Shown one piece after another: positions 17,061 to 26,772 of a stretch of DNA of 64,000 nucleotides. The stretch is from Firmicutes bacterium CAG:345 (GTDB lineage: Bacteria > Bacillota_I > Bacilli_A > RFN20 > CAG-288), in contig FR893383.1 in the NCBI GenBank assembly GCA_000433315.1, forward strand, positions 1 through 64,000, in the 5' to 3' direction. The first letter of the stretch is position 1; each line of letters opens with the position of its first letter. Below the pieces are notes generated by a model. The model made no database searches. It worked only from the letters and a program-made list of their open reading frames with translations, and was not told the DNA's origin. The translations under genes were made by a program, and so were the position numbers.

Positions 17061-17726
17061 TCATCTATCATCAGTTTCTTTTTTTATTCTATCTTGCTCC
17101 TCTCTATATAGTTGACTATAAAATCTATCTGCTATTGATACTTCAATAAAAGCAATAATTCCATAGCCAACAACTAACATAATCGGCCAAAACATGTAAT
17201 AAGCGAAAGCAAATATCGCTAAAGTTATAAATAAAGTTAGAGTTAAAAACACTTTTTTTCTTGCGATAAGACAAGCTTTTTTAAACCCCATCAAAGTTTT
17301 TTCATCTTCAAAATAGCTTCTTAATAAAGCTAAATGAATCAAAGCACAAGTAAGAGCAATTAAAATACCGATAACAACAACCATGCTTAAAATTGCCATA
17401 ATTGGTAATGCACTATTTAACATTAGCTGATAAGATAAATATATTGAATAACCAAGAATTCCATATATTGGAGTAAAAACGCACCAATAGCGCCATCCAA
17501 CAGAATAATTCTTTTTTAAAGATAAAAAATAGTCTTTAAAAGGTCTTACATATGTTTCTTTTTCTCTTTTACATGTTTCAACAAGAGCAAATATTGAAGG
17601 AAAAATTAAGAATGTCAAAGAGAAAATAACAGTTATCATAAATTCAAAATTCAAGATGAATAAATCCGCTATTATTTTTAAAATCCGATATCCCTTCGAA
17701 TCCATTTTTCTTTCAAAATCACTCAT
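17061..17726 (-). CDS. YesL-like (DUF624) membrane protein
   Basis: A 221-residue integral membrane protein with about five hydrophobic segments. The opening DSKGYRILKIIADLFILNFEFM and the following PSIFALVETCKR segment match the DUF624/YesL family. YesL-type proteins sit in pectin and hemicellulose utilisation operons of Bacilli next to CUT1 sugar importers, but their biochemical role is unknown. Here it lies between a GH43-like lipoprotein and the ribokinase, 5 and 22 nt away, in keeping with a part in oligosaccharide uptake. Confidence 0.82.
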   Translation of the reverse strand: MSDFERKMDSKGYRILKIIADLFILNFEFMITVIFSLTFLIFPSIFALVETCKREKETYVRPFKDYFLSLKKNYSVGWRYWCVFTPIYGILGYSIYLSYQLMLNSALPIMAILSMVVVIGILIALTCALIHLALLRSYFEDEKTLMGFKKACLIARKKVFLTLTLFITLAIFAFAYYMFWPIMLVVGYGIIAFIEVSIADRFYSQLYREEQDRIKKETDDR

Positions 17727-17731
17727 TTAAT

Positions 17732-18952
17732 CTACTCCGTAATTTCCATTTTATATTGGAACAATCTATATAAACCTAAAGTGCCCCAAAATGAAGAATA
17801 ATTATTTGCAACCGTATAAACGCAATCGATAGATGTATTCGATAATGTCCAACCATAAGGATCTGTTGCTAATCCACAATTATGATTAAGATTATATCCA
17901 GATATTGAAACATCGATTTTATCCATTTCATTCCAAGAATCACCAACGACATTGAACAATGTATATCCTGGATAAAAATCTGGATTTTCAAAATCTTCTT
18001 CTAGATAATAAATTGTTGCTGAAGAAGAAACATTAGCGCCATCTGGACTTGGATGATCATCTTTGATCATATAAATTCTGCCAGAAGTAGGATCATAGGC
18101 ATAATCTGCGTTAGAAATATAATCTTGTAAACCATTGAGATTTTTTAATCCTCTTGTTATTACTCTTTTTGATCCATCGCTGACCATCTGCGGATTATTC
18201 AAATCCTTTAGATTCCATCTTTCAACAACTTCATATGTGCTTTTTCCATCACCAACAGTATAAAAAAGTAAGATTTCACTTTTTCTATCGACAGAAACTA
18301 AACTTGGTTGACCATAACCCCATTGAAATCCAGAATTATCATTTAATTCATAATCACAAAATGGTCCATCACCAACTTTTATCCAAGGTCCTTCAGGAGA
18401 TTTACTAACAGCTAATCCAACTTCATTTGAAGTATTATCGCTGGTTACACAGCCTAAATAAGCCATAAGATAATTATAATTTTCTTGATTATAAGTAAAT
18501 TCTCCTTTAACTACCGAAGGATCACATACATGCCGAGAATCCCATGAATTCTCCGTAGGTTCCAAAACATATTGAATATCGCTATATATAAATCGACCTG
18601 TTTCGTCCTTAACACCTTTGCGATAAGCTACATAGTCAGTTACATTGCCATGTTTTTTATTAGCACAATAATAAATATGTCTTACTCCATCTTCTTCAAA
18701 AATTGTCGGACAGTAATTATAAAAGTATTCCATAGTCTTATCTTCACCTTTATTGTGTTCAAATAGTTGATAATTTGTTAAATCAACACTTATTGAAGAG
18801 GAAGAGGAACTAGAAGAAGTTGATGAAGTAGAAGATGATGTTGAAGAAGAACTAGAAGAAGTTGAGCTTGTCAAATTAGAAGAATTATTCATATTTTCAC
18901 ATCCTGATAAAGCTAACGTTAATAAAGCGATAAAAAACAATCTCTTTTTCAT
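17732..18952 (-). CDS. GH43-like beta-propeller lipoprotein
   Basis: A 406-residue lipoprotein: LSGC lipobox (Cys18), Ser-rich linker to about residue 55, then blades typical of five-bladed propellers of the GH43/GH32 superfamily, such as CPTIFEEDGVRHIYYCAN, VCDPSVVKGEF, NYLMAYLG and GQPSLVSVDR. It is a paralogue of the next protein upstream (18961-20157). The usual GH43 catalytic Asp in the first-blade D-P-x-I motif is missing (C-P-T-I), although a DPSVV is present in the following blade, so it may bind rather than cleave. The likely substrate is an arabinose- or xylose-containing glycan, by family only. Confidence 0.75.
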   Translation of the reverse strand: MKKRLFFIALLTLALSGCENMNNSSNLTSSTSSSSSSTSSSTSSTSSSSSSSSISVDLTNYQLFEHNKGEDKTMEYFYNYCPTIFEEDGVRHIYYCANKKHGNVTDYVAYRKGVKDETGRFIYSDIQYVLEPTENSWDSRHVCDPSVVKGEFTYNQENYNYLMAYLGCVTSDNTSNEVGLAVSKSPEGPWIKVGDGPFCDYELNDNSGFQWGYGQPSLVSVDRKSEILLFYTVGDGKSTYEVVERWNLKDLNNPQMVSDGSKRVITRGLKNLNGLQDYISNADYAYDPTSGRIYMIKDDHPSPDGANVSSSATIYYLEEDFENPDFYPGYTLFNVVGDSWNEMDKIDVSISGYNLNHNCGLATDPYGWTLSNTSIDCVYTVANNYSSFWGTLGLYRLFQYKMEITE

Positions 18953-18960
18953 ATATTCAC

Positions 18961-20157
18961 CTATATTTCTCTTTCCACATATAATTCAACATCATATTCC
19001 ACAATTGCTGGGGTGAAGATATATTGAGTATCTCCACTATTTCCAACTGCAGAAACACTAAATGCAACCTTTTGTTTAAAAGAAATAAGTTCTCCGTAAG
19101 GATTAGAGATAAAGCATGGAGAATAAATTCTTTCCCAACCAAATTCTTGATTTGGATCATCGCTATCTAAAACTGCTGTATCAAGATCAGAAATTGCACT
19201 ATAGATTATCTCCCACTGATAATCAAAAGGATTAGTAAGTATATTTAAATTAGCTTTTGCTATTTGAATAGAATCGCTGGTAGCCGGCATTGACATAACC
19301 GGATTTCTATCTCTTACCACATAGATAGATTCTTTTTCTTTATCAATTACAAAATCTGCGTTATTGAAAACAACATCAGCGTTCTTATCTTGCAGACCAT
19401 GGCTAGAAAGAGCGGAAGGTTCATTGGATTTAATATCATTTAAATCTGTGCAATCGAAGTAAGCAACTCTAGTTGAAGTAATAAGGGCATCAGCATATGT
19501 ATAAAAGCAATACAATTTTCCCTTTTTATCAAAACTGACTAAGGATGGGGCACCACATCCGTAGGCGGAACCTAAAGCATAGGATGAATAATTGATCACA
19601 GCTTTATCGCCGACTTTAATCCAATTTTCCAAATCATTTGATACCGCAAATCCTATTTCATAAAGTCTATCTTTGACTTTGGAATTTCCCTGATAGGCCA
19701 TAAGATAACTATATTCAGATTCTTCATATTTGAAAGTTCCTTTGATGACATCAGGATTAGAAACACGGACAGAATCCCATTTATTTTCACTAGGTCTTAA
19801 AACAATTTTCGCATCAGAATATCTATATCCATTTTCATCTTTTTCTCCGATGCGAAGTCCAATTACATCACCAGATTCAAAAGATTTTTCATTGGTGGTA
19901 TAAAAGACATATCTTTTTCCGTTTTCTTCAAAAATAGAAGGGTCTTTATCATAAATGCCTAAAGGATCATCAAATATCGGAGCAATTCCATAATTTGTTT
20001 TATGAACAAACGAACTGCTGCTAGAAGATGAACTAGTACTATTAGAAGAAGTAGAAACAGAACTATTGGAATTTATCGAAGAACTAGAAGAACTATTAGT
20101 ATTATTGCAAGATGCTAATAAAACTAAAGGCAAAGCTAGTAACCACCATCTTTTCAT
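18961..20157 (-). CDS. GH43-like beta-propeller lipoprotein (paralogue)
   Basis: A 398-residue lipoprotein: LASC lipobox (Cys17), Ser/Asn linker to about residue 50, and a propeller domain collinear with the protein at 17732 (about 30 per cent alike by eye). Here the first blade keeps the GH43-type Asp (YDKDPSIFEENGKRYVFY), while the next blade has SNPDVIKG where its paralogue has CDPSVVKG. GAPSLVSFDKKGKLYCFYTY corresponds to the third blade. Its ATG overlaps the stop of the upstream gene (ATGA). It is probably a surface glycosidase or glycan-binding protein acting with its neighbours. Confidence 0.76.
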   Translation of the reverse strand: MKRWWLLALPLVLLASCNNTNSSSSSSINSNSSVSTSSNSTSSSSSSSSFVHKTNYGIAPIFDDPLGIYDKDPSIFEENGKRYVFYTTNEKSFESGDVIGLRIGEKDENGYRYSDAKIVLRPSENKWDSVRVSNPDVIKGTFKYEESEYSYLMAYQGNSKVKDRLYEIGFAVSNDLENWIKVGDKAVINYSSYALGSAYGCGAPSLVSFDKKGKLYCFYTYADALITSTRVAYFDCTDLNDIKSNEPSALSSHGLQDKNADVVFNNADFVIDKEKESIYVVRDRNPVMSMPATSDSIQIAKANLNILTNPFDYQWEIIYSAISDLDTAVLDSDDPNQEFGWERIYSPCFISNPYGELISFKQKVAFSVSAVGNSGDTQYIFTPAIVEYDVELYVEREI

Positions 20158-22184
20158 AAATTGTCCTCCATATTATTTCGAATTGAAATATTTGATTCTT
20201 CAAATAATGTACTGATACTTGTATTATTGAAATAGACACCGAAATCAGAGATAACAAAAGATAATCCTTCATTGTTTGAACAGTCTGTTGTTACAAAAAA
20301 TCCTGACATTGTTGCTGATAAATCAAGTTGCATATCTCCGATTGTACACCAGCTAGGAACTGAATATTGGGAAAAATCAATTCTTATATATCCTTCAAAT
20401 CCTACTGGAATAACTATGGATGGCTTAGCCACTCTGATAAATTCTTGCTTTGTATTGATATCATAGTACATGATCATCGCACCGAGTTGAACATTCCATC
20501 TTTCAGCAATATTCTGATTATTCTTTTTGGTCATCTCCTCAAACTCGAGGTTGATAGTAATCTCTTTTCTGGAAAGATTTTTTAAGTAGCAAGTTACTCC
20601 TTTAGCATTTTGATCTTTAGTTTCACCGCCATCAGACCAATTTGTCCAATCTTCGGTATAATATTTAGGAAATACATCAAAGGAGCCATAAATATTATTG
20701 TTGGCAATAACTTCGCCGATGTCAACTTGAATTCCTTTATTTCCGCCATAGGTTTCAACAAGTGTATTTGTCAATTTAGAACCGCCACTCCATACCGGAA
20801 ATTCACTATTTAATTCCATATCATCTTTGACATGGTCTATTCTTTCAAGATATTTAACATCACCTTTTCGATAAGCTAAAAGACTACTTTTTTCATAGCG
20901 GACAAAATTTATATAATCCTCATTAAGTAATTTGACAAAGGTCTGATTGAATTGCTCATCATCTAAGCTTTTCATATCGATATAAGAAGACACTTTATTA
21001 TCCTTTTCAATAATTTGTAAATCTCCGAATGTCAAACTAGTGAATGCGTCATAATTTTTAAAGATTGAAGTACTAAAGACAATCTGTTTTACATCAGTTG
21101 GATCAACGCTTTCTCCGGTTTTAAATAATTGTATTGGTAAGATCATCCATCCATCAAAATTTGCTGGAATTGTAATAGCGCTATCCCAATCTCTCCAAGA
21201 ATTAATAGACAACGATCCATCAAGAGATTTAAAGAAAATATTCTTTCCCGTTTCTTTATTTACGTAAAATAGAACATTTCTTCTATTTTTTAACGCCATT
21301 GTAATCGGAGTAGTAATTGAAACTTGGTTTTTAATTCTTATAGATAAGGCATTAGCATTAGTTCCTAGTGTTCTAACACTTGGAGCTATAGCCCATTGAG
21401 CAGAAATATCGCTTTCAGCACCTTTATAAGAAAGTTGTAATCCTTTATCTAAATTTTTCGATAAGGATAGTTTATCGAAATCTATATCAGAGCTCACTTC
21501 TCCACTTCCAACGCTCTTATGAGAAATATTTATATATTCGCCATTGTAATCTTTTGAATAATAATTTGCATATGTCAGATCATTGAGTTTAGAAGGATCC
21601 AATACCATTTGAGATTTTCCATCTTTTAATATTTCAACTCCACCGATAGAAAAATTAGAAAAGGCATCATAATAAGTGTTAACTTCAAGATAGATAGCAT
21701 ATATACTGGAATAATTCATTGTTTTATTGCCATTTCCATATCCATCAAGAATTTGCATTCCTGAATATGGAACATAGATATAGCCATCAAAACTTGCAGG
21801 CAATACTATTGCATTATCACCATCTCTAAAAGCAACTTGTTTTTCAGCGCCATCAAGAGAATAAAGATAATAACTTTCACCAGGTTTAGCAGAAACTCTA
21901 TCGGAATCCGTTTCATTTATATATAAAAACATTGGAGAGCCACCACCATCTAAGATGTTATTTTTTATTCTAAATGCCAAGCCATCACCACTAAAATCTT
22001 GGCTGACATTAGGAGTTATTTTTAAAGCAGAAGTAAGATTTTGTGGAGCAGTAACATAAGACACTGTCACTCCTCCCTCTAAAGTAGAAGTAAACTTTGA
22101 ATTCGAATTTGCTTCTTTCATCGGTAGATACATTAAAGAGAAAAGCAAAATTGAAGCTGGTAGAACAGATATTTTAGCTTTCAT
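20154..22184 (-). CDS. Secreted protein with three beta-rich modules
   Basis: A 676-residue exported protein. The signal peptide (about residues 1-25, ILLFSLMYLPM) has no lipobox Cys, unlike its neighbours. Module 1 (about 32-220) is clearly the module seen twice in the protein at 13874 (SGDGLAFRIKNN, INETDSDR, FDGYIYVPYSGM, VLDPSKLNDLTYANYYSKDYNGEYINI). Module 2 (about 235-425) and module 3 (about 450-670) are more divergent but keep the FDG-W/Y and N-x-SIG-like pattern. No catalytic residues stand out, and a carbohydrate-binding role is inferred from the operon. It is not a family I can name. Confidence 0.78.
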   Translation of the reverse strand: MKAKISVLPASILLFSLMYLPMKEANSNSKFTSTLEGGVTVSYVTAPQNLTSALKITPNVSQDFSGDGLAFRIKNNILDGGGSPMFLYINETDSDRVSAKPGESYYLYSLDGAEKQVAFRDGDNAIVLPASFDGYIYVPYSGMQILDGYGNGNKTMNYSSIYAIYLEVNTYYDAFSNFSIGGVEILKDGKSQMVLDPSKLNDLTYANYYSKDYNGEYINISHKSVGSGEVSSDIDFDKLSLSKNLDKGLQLSYKGAESDISAQWAIAPSVRTLGTNANALSIRIKNQVSITTPITMALKNRRNVLFYVNKETGKNIFFKSLDGSLSINSWRDWDSAITIPANFDGWMILPIQLFKTGESVDPTDVKQIVFSTSIFKNYDAFTSLTFGDLQIIEKDNKVSSYIDMKSLDDEQFNQTFVKLLNEDYINFVRYEKSSLLAYRKGDVKYLERIDHVKDDMELNSEFPVWSGGSKLTNTLVETYGGNKGIQVDIGEVIANNNIYGSFDVFPKYYTEDWTNWSDGGETKDQNAKGVTCYLKNLSRKEITINLEFEEMTKKNNQNIAERWNVQLGAMIMYYDINTKQEFIRVAKPSIVIPVGFEGYIRIDFSQYSVPSWCTIGDMQLDLSATMSGFFVTTDCSNNEGLSFVISDFGVYFNNTSISTLFEESNISIRNNMEDNL

Positions 22185-22196
22185 TTTAATCTCCTT

Positions 22197-23108
22197 TTAA
22201 ATTTTAAAAACTGTTTCTAAAAAATATTCAAAAAATTCTTTAACATCGACAGATTCAGCATAATGTATTTTCTTTCCGTGATCATCGATAAGAGTTACAG
22301 CTCTTTCATTATTTTCCAAGCCGATAAATACATTATCTTCTTTGAATTTACAGACATCTTTGAATATGGTTGTTACCGCTAAAGGGTCATGCATAACAGG
22401 AACGCTGAATTCATAATGTTTAAACCATTTTGCCATCATATCTGATAATAAAGAAAATCTTTTTCCATCGACTTGTTTTAATTTTTCACGATATTCTGCC
22501 AAAAGCTTAACTTGCATCGTAACATTTAAACCGACAGCATATAAAGGAACATCTGCTTCATATACTATTCTGGCTGCTTCTGGATCACAGAATATATTCC
22601 ATTCCTTGCAATTTACATTAGTTGGATCTCCACCCATAATTCTAATTTCTTTTAAAAGAGAACAAATCGAAGGATCTTTTCTAATAGCTAAGGCGATATT
22701 TGTCAGAGGACCGATTCCAACGAGAGTTATTTCATTAGGATATTTATGAACTTGCTCAATTATGAAATCAACCGCATGTTGTTTTTCAACTACTCCTTCA
22801 TCCATTTCATTAGAATATTGAGGAATTAAATATTTTCCATTTTCGTCTAATTTTTCCTTTGCCTTAATTTCAGGCGAAAGCAAAGTTTCAACTTTTGCGA
22901 TAAGAGGTTCGTCACATCCAGCATAGACCTTAACATCTTTACCAAATGTTTTAATAAGATAACTAGCCATCTTTGCTCTTTTATATGAATTTCTAAAAAC
23001 AGTTGTCACACCTAATAAATCAGCATTTTTTTCGTTTAATAGAATTGAAAGAGCAAAAGCATCATCGATATCATCTCCGATATCAGTATCGAGAATTATC
23101 TTATTCAT
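22197..23108 (-). CDS. Inosine-uridine preferring nucleoside hydrolase family protein
   Basis: Cytoplasmic N-ribosyl hydrolase fold that splits nucleosides into ribose and base. The Ca2+ site is intact: LDTDIGDDIDDAFAL near the N-terminus, an MGGD loop, and HDPLAV near the C-terminus. The start is the ATG at 23106-23108, preceded by GGAAAGGAG, and it overlaps the end of the solute-binding protein gene by 8 nt. An upstream in-frame start would lie deep in that gene. About 303 residues is usual. A nucleoside hydrolase inside a glycan operon is unexpected; it may act on another furanoside. Confidence 0.9.
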   Translation of the reverse strand: MNKIILDTDIGDDIDDAFALSILLNEKNADLLGVTTVFRNSYKRAKMASYLIKTFGKDVKVYAGCDEPLIAKVETLLSPEIKAKEKLDENGKYLIPQYSNEMDEGVVEKQHAVDFIIEQVHKYPNEITLVGIGPLTNIALAIRKDPSICSLLKEIRIMGGDPTNVNCKEWNIFCDPEAARIVYEADVPLYAVGLNVTMQVKLLAEYREKLKQVDGKRFSLLSDMMAKWFKHYEFSVPVMHDPLAVTTIFKDVCKFKEDNVFIGLENNERAVTLIDDHGKKIHYAESVDVKEFFEYFLETVFKI

Positions 23109-24906
23109 GAGTTGCTCCTTTCCAATAAGAGAAATCGCCATTTGGACCAGTGACTGGAGATTTATAACCATCTAAATGAGTAGGCCAAGCTTTAGAAATG
23201 CCTAAAGCTTCTAAAGCTCTTTTATATCCAACAGCATTGAATTCTTTAACTTTTGCTAAATCATATCTTTTATAAAGATAATCTATAGCTGTTTGATATT
23301 CATTCATAGCACCTTCATTATTTTTACTTCTAATAATTCTTGGAAGATATTGTGCCCATCTTTGTGTTGCTCTATTTTCATTTGTCGTAATATCATTATA
23401 GTTTTCAACGCTGGCATCATCTTTTAAGAAACTAGCAGTATAATCATAAGAATATGGAGATAATGGTTTTTGCAAATTATCGATGTAGATATCAACTTCT
23501 TTTCTTCCGTTCATCGGTCTGATCTTATTTATATAAGCTAAATTCATCAATAACGTCATCTGGTACAAACCATATTTTGCAGTATTATCATTTTTAGAAT
23601 CAGTTAAATATTGGTCGGTCCATTCTACTTCAGTATGGGTTTCATCTTTCCATTTCCAGGTGACATTTTCTTCACCAAAAGCGACTAATCTTTGCCCTTC
23701 TTCAGAATATAAGAAATCCAGAAGTTTTATAACTTTATCAGGTCTTTTACATTTTGTCGGAACCATTGTAAATAGATATCCCATTCCTCGAATATCTTGC
23801 AATATTGGATCATCACCTTTAGAATTTCTTAAAACCAATGGAACATATTTAATATCTGAATTATAAGCAGAAATAAAACCTTGAGAATAGTCTTGTGGAG
23901 TAACCATAGAAACGAAGACATTCCCTTGTGCTATTTTTGTTTTAATCTGGGAAGCATTGGCCGAAAAATTAGAATCATCTATCAATTTTTCTTGATAGCA
24001 ATCATTTAAAAATTTTAAAGTTTCTTGATAATTTTCATGTTCAATATTGTAAATATAATTTCCATTTTCATCTTCAAATGGGGTAGAAAAATATTGTGAG
24101 AGCCATTTGACAGAATCATTGCCTTCAGTATCAAAGACATCCATTTGAATTGGTATTGATTTATCATATTTATTTTTTATATATTTGCATCCTTCAATAA
24201 AAGAAGAAGGTGAAGTCATATCGCTGCCAATAGCGGCGGTCGCTTCTTTATACCAATCTTCCCTAACTAATATTCCACCATTAGGTTGCATTTTTTCATC
24301 TTTATCAACATAAGAGCTAGAATAAGCAAAATTAGGGAAGCCATATGTTTTGTCATTTCCTAATGAAAACCAATTGAAAACATCTTCCTGAAGACGGGTT
24401 TTCATAGAAGGTGCCCATTTATCGATAAGATCATTCATCGGATAAACATATCCTTGCATAGCAAGCTGTGTGCATTGTTGATACCAGCTTTGAACTGAAA
24501 TTAAATCTGGTAAGCTATTGCCAGCAATCATATTGGAAAGCATTGCACCATCATCGGTTACAGGAGAGATGAAATTAATTGTTATCCCTGTTTTTTCCTT
24601 AATTAATTGTGATACACGATCATCCCCATAAGTTGACCAAGTAAACGAAGCATCATTTACATACCAGGTAATCGTTGTTTCTTCATTATCAGTAGTCCAT
24701 GAATCTACACCTTCCGGAGTAGATGGAAAATCTGGAAGAGTTACATCAGCATAATTATTATTTTTTGAAGAACTCGTACTTCCTTGTTGACCTCCAGTAG
24801 AACTATTTCCGCTTCCGCTTGAAGAAGTATTAGAATTACAGCTTGTAACAAGCATTAAAGCTAATAGAGCTGCACTCAAAGTTTTAGTTTTCATTTTTTC
24901 TTTCAC
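23101..24906 (-). CDS. LplA-type extracellular solute-binding lipoprotein
   Basis: A 601-residue family 1 solute-binding protein of the large LplA class, which feeds complex oligosaccharides such as aldouronates to LplBC-type permeases. The lipobox is VTSC (Cys23), followed by a short Ser/Gly linker. TITWYVNDASFTWSTYGDDRV, DLISVQSW, YPMNDLIDKWAPS and LVREDWYKE are typical. It follows its two permeases by 3 nt. A GTG (24906) with AGGATA upstream or an ATG four codons later could be the start. Substrate not known; its operon partners point to hemicellulose- or fructan-type oligosaccharides. Confidence 0.92.
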   Translation of the reverse strand: MKEKMKTKTLSAALLALMLVTSCNSNTSSSGSGNSSTGGQQGSTSSSKNNNYADVTLPDFPSTPEGVDSWTTDNEETTITWYVNDASFTWSTYGDDRVSQLIKEKTGITINFISPVTDDGAMLSNMIAGNSLPDLISVQSWYQQCTQLAMQGYVYPMNDLIDKWAPSMKTRLQEDVFNWFSLGNDKTYGFPNFAYSSSYVDKDEKMQPNGGILVREDWYKEATAAIGSDMTSPSSFIEGCKYIKNKYDKSIPIQMDVFDTEGNDSVKWLSQYFSTPFEDENGNYIYNIEHENYQETLKFLNDCYQEKLIDDSNFSANASQIKTKIAQGNVFVSMVTPQDYSQGFISAYNSDIKYVPLVLRNSKGDDPILQDIRGMGYLFTMVPTKCKRPDKVIKLLDFLYSEEGQRLVAFGEENVTWKWKDETHTEVEWTDQYLTDSKNDNTAKYGLYQMTLLMNLAYINKIRPMNGRKEVDIYIDNLQKPLSPYSYDYTASFLKDDASVENYNDITTNENRATQRWAQYLPRIIRSKNNEGAMNEYQTAIDYLYKRYDLAKVKEFNAVGYKRALEALGISKAWPTHLDGYKSPVTGPNGDFSYWKGATHE

Positions 24907-24909
24907 TTT

Positions 24910-25821
24910 CTATCCTTTTAAAGAGCCAATTACAACCCCTTTTGTCAACATCTTGAAGATTAAAGGATAAACTACCAAGATAGGAATTACCGAGATGACA
25001 ATAGCGGCAAAAGATACAGTTTCCGCTGAGATATTTCCGATCATTTCCGCCGGCATACCAGCGATGAAACTACCGGAAGACTCTTTGATTACTTTCATCA
25101 AATAATATTGTAAAGTCCAAAGATTTGTATCTGTTGTATAAAGCATTGTGTCATAAAATGAGTTCCAATGTCCTACTGCTATCCATAGACCAACAGTCGA
25201 GACAACTGGCATCGATAGAGGAAGAATTATTGAAGTAAAAATTTTAAATTCACTTGCCCCATCCATAACAGCAGATTCCCTGATTTCTTCTGGAATTCCT
25301 CTAAAGAAATTTGAAAAGACCAACATGTTATAAACTGAGAATAATGAAGGAATTATATATACCAAGAAATTGTTGAACAATTTCAAAGAAACGATTATTA
25401 AATAATAAGGAACCGTTCCTCCGGAAAAAAACATTGTGAAGATAAATATTTTATAAAATATACTTCTACCACGAAGATTTGTTCTCGACATAGCATAACC
25501 AACTACTGCGGTAAAAAGTAAGGCAGAAACTGTTCCAATTATCGTTCTCGCCAAAGTTATGCCATAGCTTTTCCAAAGACGTGAATCTTTAAAAACAGTG
25601 AGATAGTTTTGAATTGTTACATCATGTGGCCAAAAATAAATGTTTCCTTTAATATAGTCACTATCCGTCGCAAACGAACAAGCAAGAACATAAATCATCG
25701 GATAAAGACAGATAAGAGCGAAAAGAAATAATGTTATTATATTGAAATAATCAAACCAAGTTTTTTTACTTTTTTTACCATCCGTTCCTTTCATCTTCAT
25801 CGCATTGAAATCGCGTGCCAT
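24910..25821 (-). CDS. LplC/YtcP-type sugar ABC permease
   Basis: CUT1 permease of 303 residues with about six membrane segments, the MalG-side subunit of the LplABC-like importer. The cytoplasmic EAA loop reads EEIRESAVMDGASEFKIFTSIILPLSMP, which contacts the ATPase, and the protein ends in KGVVIGSLKG, the usual C-terminus. It lies 0-3 nt from the partner permease and the binding protein. No ATPase gene is next to it; the MsmX-like protein two genes upstream must serve it. Confidence 0.93.
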   Translation of the reverse strand: MARDFNAMKMKGTDGKKSKKTWFDYFNIITLFLFALICLYPMIYVLACSFATDSDYIKGNIYFWPHDVTIQNYLTVFKDSRLWKSYGITLARTIIGTVSALLFTAVVGYAMSRTNLRGRSIFYKIFIFTMFFSGGTVPYYLIIVSLKLFNNFLVYIIPSLFSVYNMLVFSNFFRGIPEEIRESAVMDGASEFKIFTSIILPLSMPVVSTVGLWIAVGHWNSFYDTMLYTTDTNLWTLQYYLMKVIKESSGSFIAGMPAEMIGNISAETVSFAAIVISVIPILVVYPLIFKMLTKGVVIGSLKG

Positions 25822-26772
25822 TTAAATCACCCCATTTCCAGTAACTTTTTTACAGATTTTATTGCCGACAACAAGTAGAATAATTGCAATAACTGATTTA
25901 AAAACACCTACTGCAGTGGTATAGGAATATTGTTGATGAATAATACCATTTTTATAGATGAAGGTATCCAACACTTCTGATGTATCAAGATTTATTTGAT
26001 TTTGGAATGTCCAAATATGATCAAAGCCATTGTTCAAAATTCCAGATAGAGAAAGTATAAAGAATAAGACAATGGTCGGAGCTATAGAAGGAATGGTTAT
26101 GTGGATAATTCGATGCCATCTATTAGCCCCATCCATACGCGCTGCTTCATATAATTGCGGATCAATTCCTGCGATAGCAGCAATATAGATAATCGCTCCC
26201 CATCCTAGACCTTTAATGATGGAGGTAATTATAATAGTTCCCCAGAAATACTGAGCTTCACCAAAATTAATAGATTCTGTAATAAGATGCAGATTTTTCA
26301 AAACTGTATTTATTACTCCATTGGTATCGAGAAGAACTAATATAATACCTCCGAAAACTACCCAGGAAAGGAAATACGGAAAATATGTTATTGTCTGAAT
26401 AAATTTGCGGAATTTCTTCGATCTTATTTCACTTAGCATTATTGCAAAGATAATAGGAGCTGGAAAATTGATTAAAAGCTGCAATAAATTTAAACCGATT
26501 GTATTCAGCATTACATTTTTGAAATCCGGATCCGTGAAAAAATTGATAAAATTATCAAATCCACACCAAGGAGCATCAGTTATAGCTTTAGTGATTGAAA
26601 GATATCCATCCCCATCTTTAAAAGCCAATATTATGCCGAACATCGGAAGGTAAGCAAATATGAAAATGAAGATTATTCCAAGCATCGCCATTAAAAATAG
26701 TTGTATTTCCGATGGTTTCCATCTTTTGCTTTTTCTTTTTGGAAACTTAATACTATCTAATTCTTTCTTCAT
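25822..26772 (-). CDS. LplB-type sugar ABC permease
   Basis: CUT1 permease of 316 residues, the MalF-side subunit. The N-terminus has a basic cytoplasmic segment then LFLMAMLGIIFIFIFAYLPMFG, and the family phrase AFKDGDGYLSITKAITDAPWCGFDNF follows. The EAA loop reads PQLYEAARMDGANRWHRIIHITIPSIAP. It is immediately followed by the LplC-like gene with no gap. Together with the binding protein at 23101 it forms the second importer of the operon. Confidence 0.93.
   Translation of the reverse strand: MKKELDSIKFPKRKSKRWKPSEIQLFLMAMLGIIFIFIFAYLPMFGIILAFKDGDGYLSITKAITDAPWCGFDNFINFFTDPDFKNVMLNTIGLNLLQLLINFPAPIIFAIMLSEIRSKKFRKFIQTITYFPYFLSWVVFGGIILVLLDTNGVINTVLKNLHLITESINFGEAQYFWGTIIITSIIKGLGWGAIIYIAAIAGIDPQLYEAARMDGANRWHRIIHITIPSIAPTIVLFFILSLSGILNNGFDHIWTFQNQINLDTSEVLDTFIYKNGIIHQQYSYTTAVGVFKSVIAIILLVVGNKICKKVTGNGVI

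Noticed and set aside
22197..23171. Longer start for the nucleoside hydrolase at 23171
   Set aside because: It would overlap the binding-protein gene by 71 nt, and the ATG at 23108 has a strong GGAAAGGAG site.
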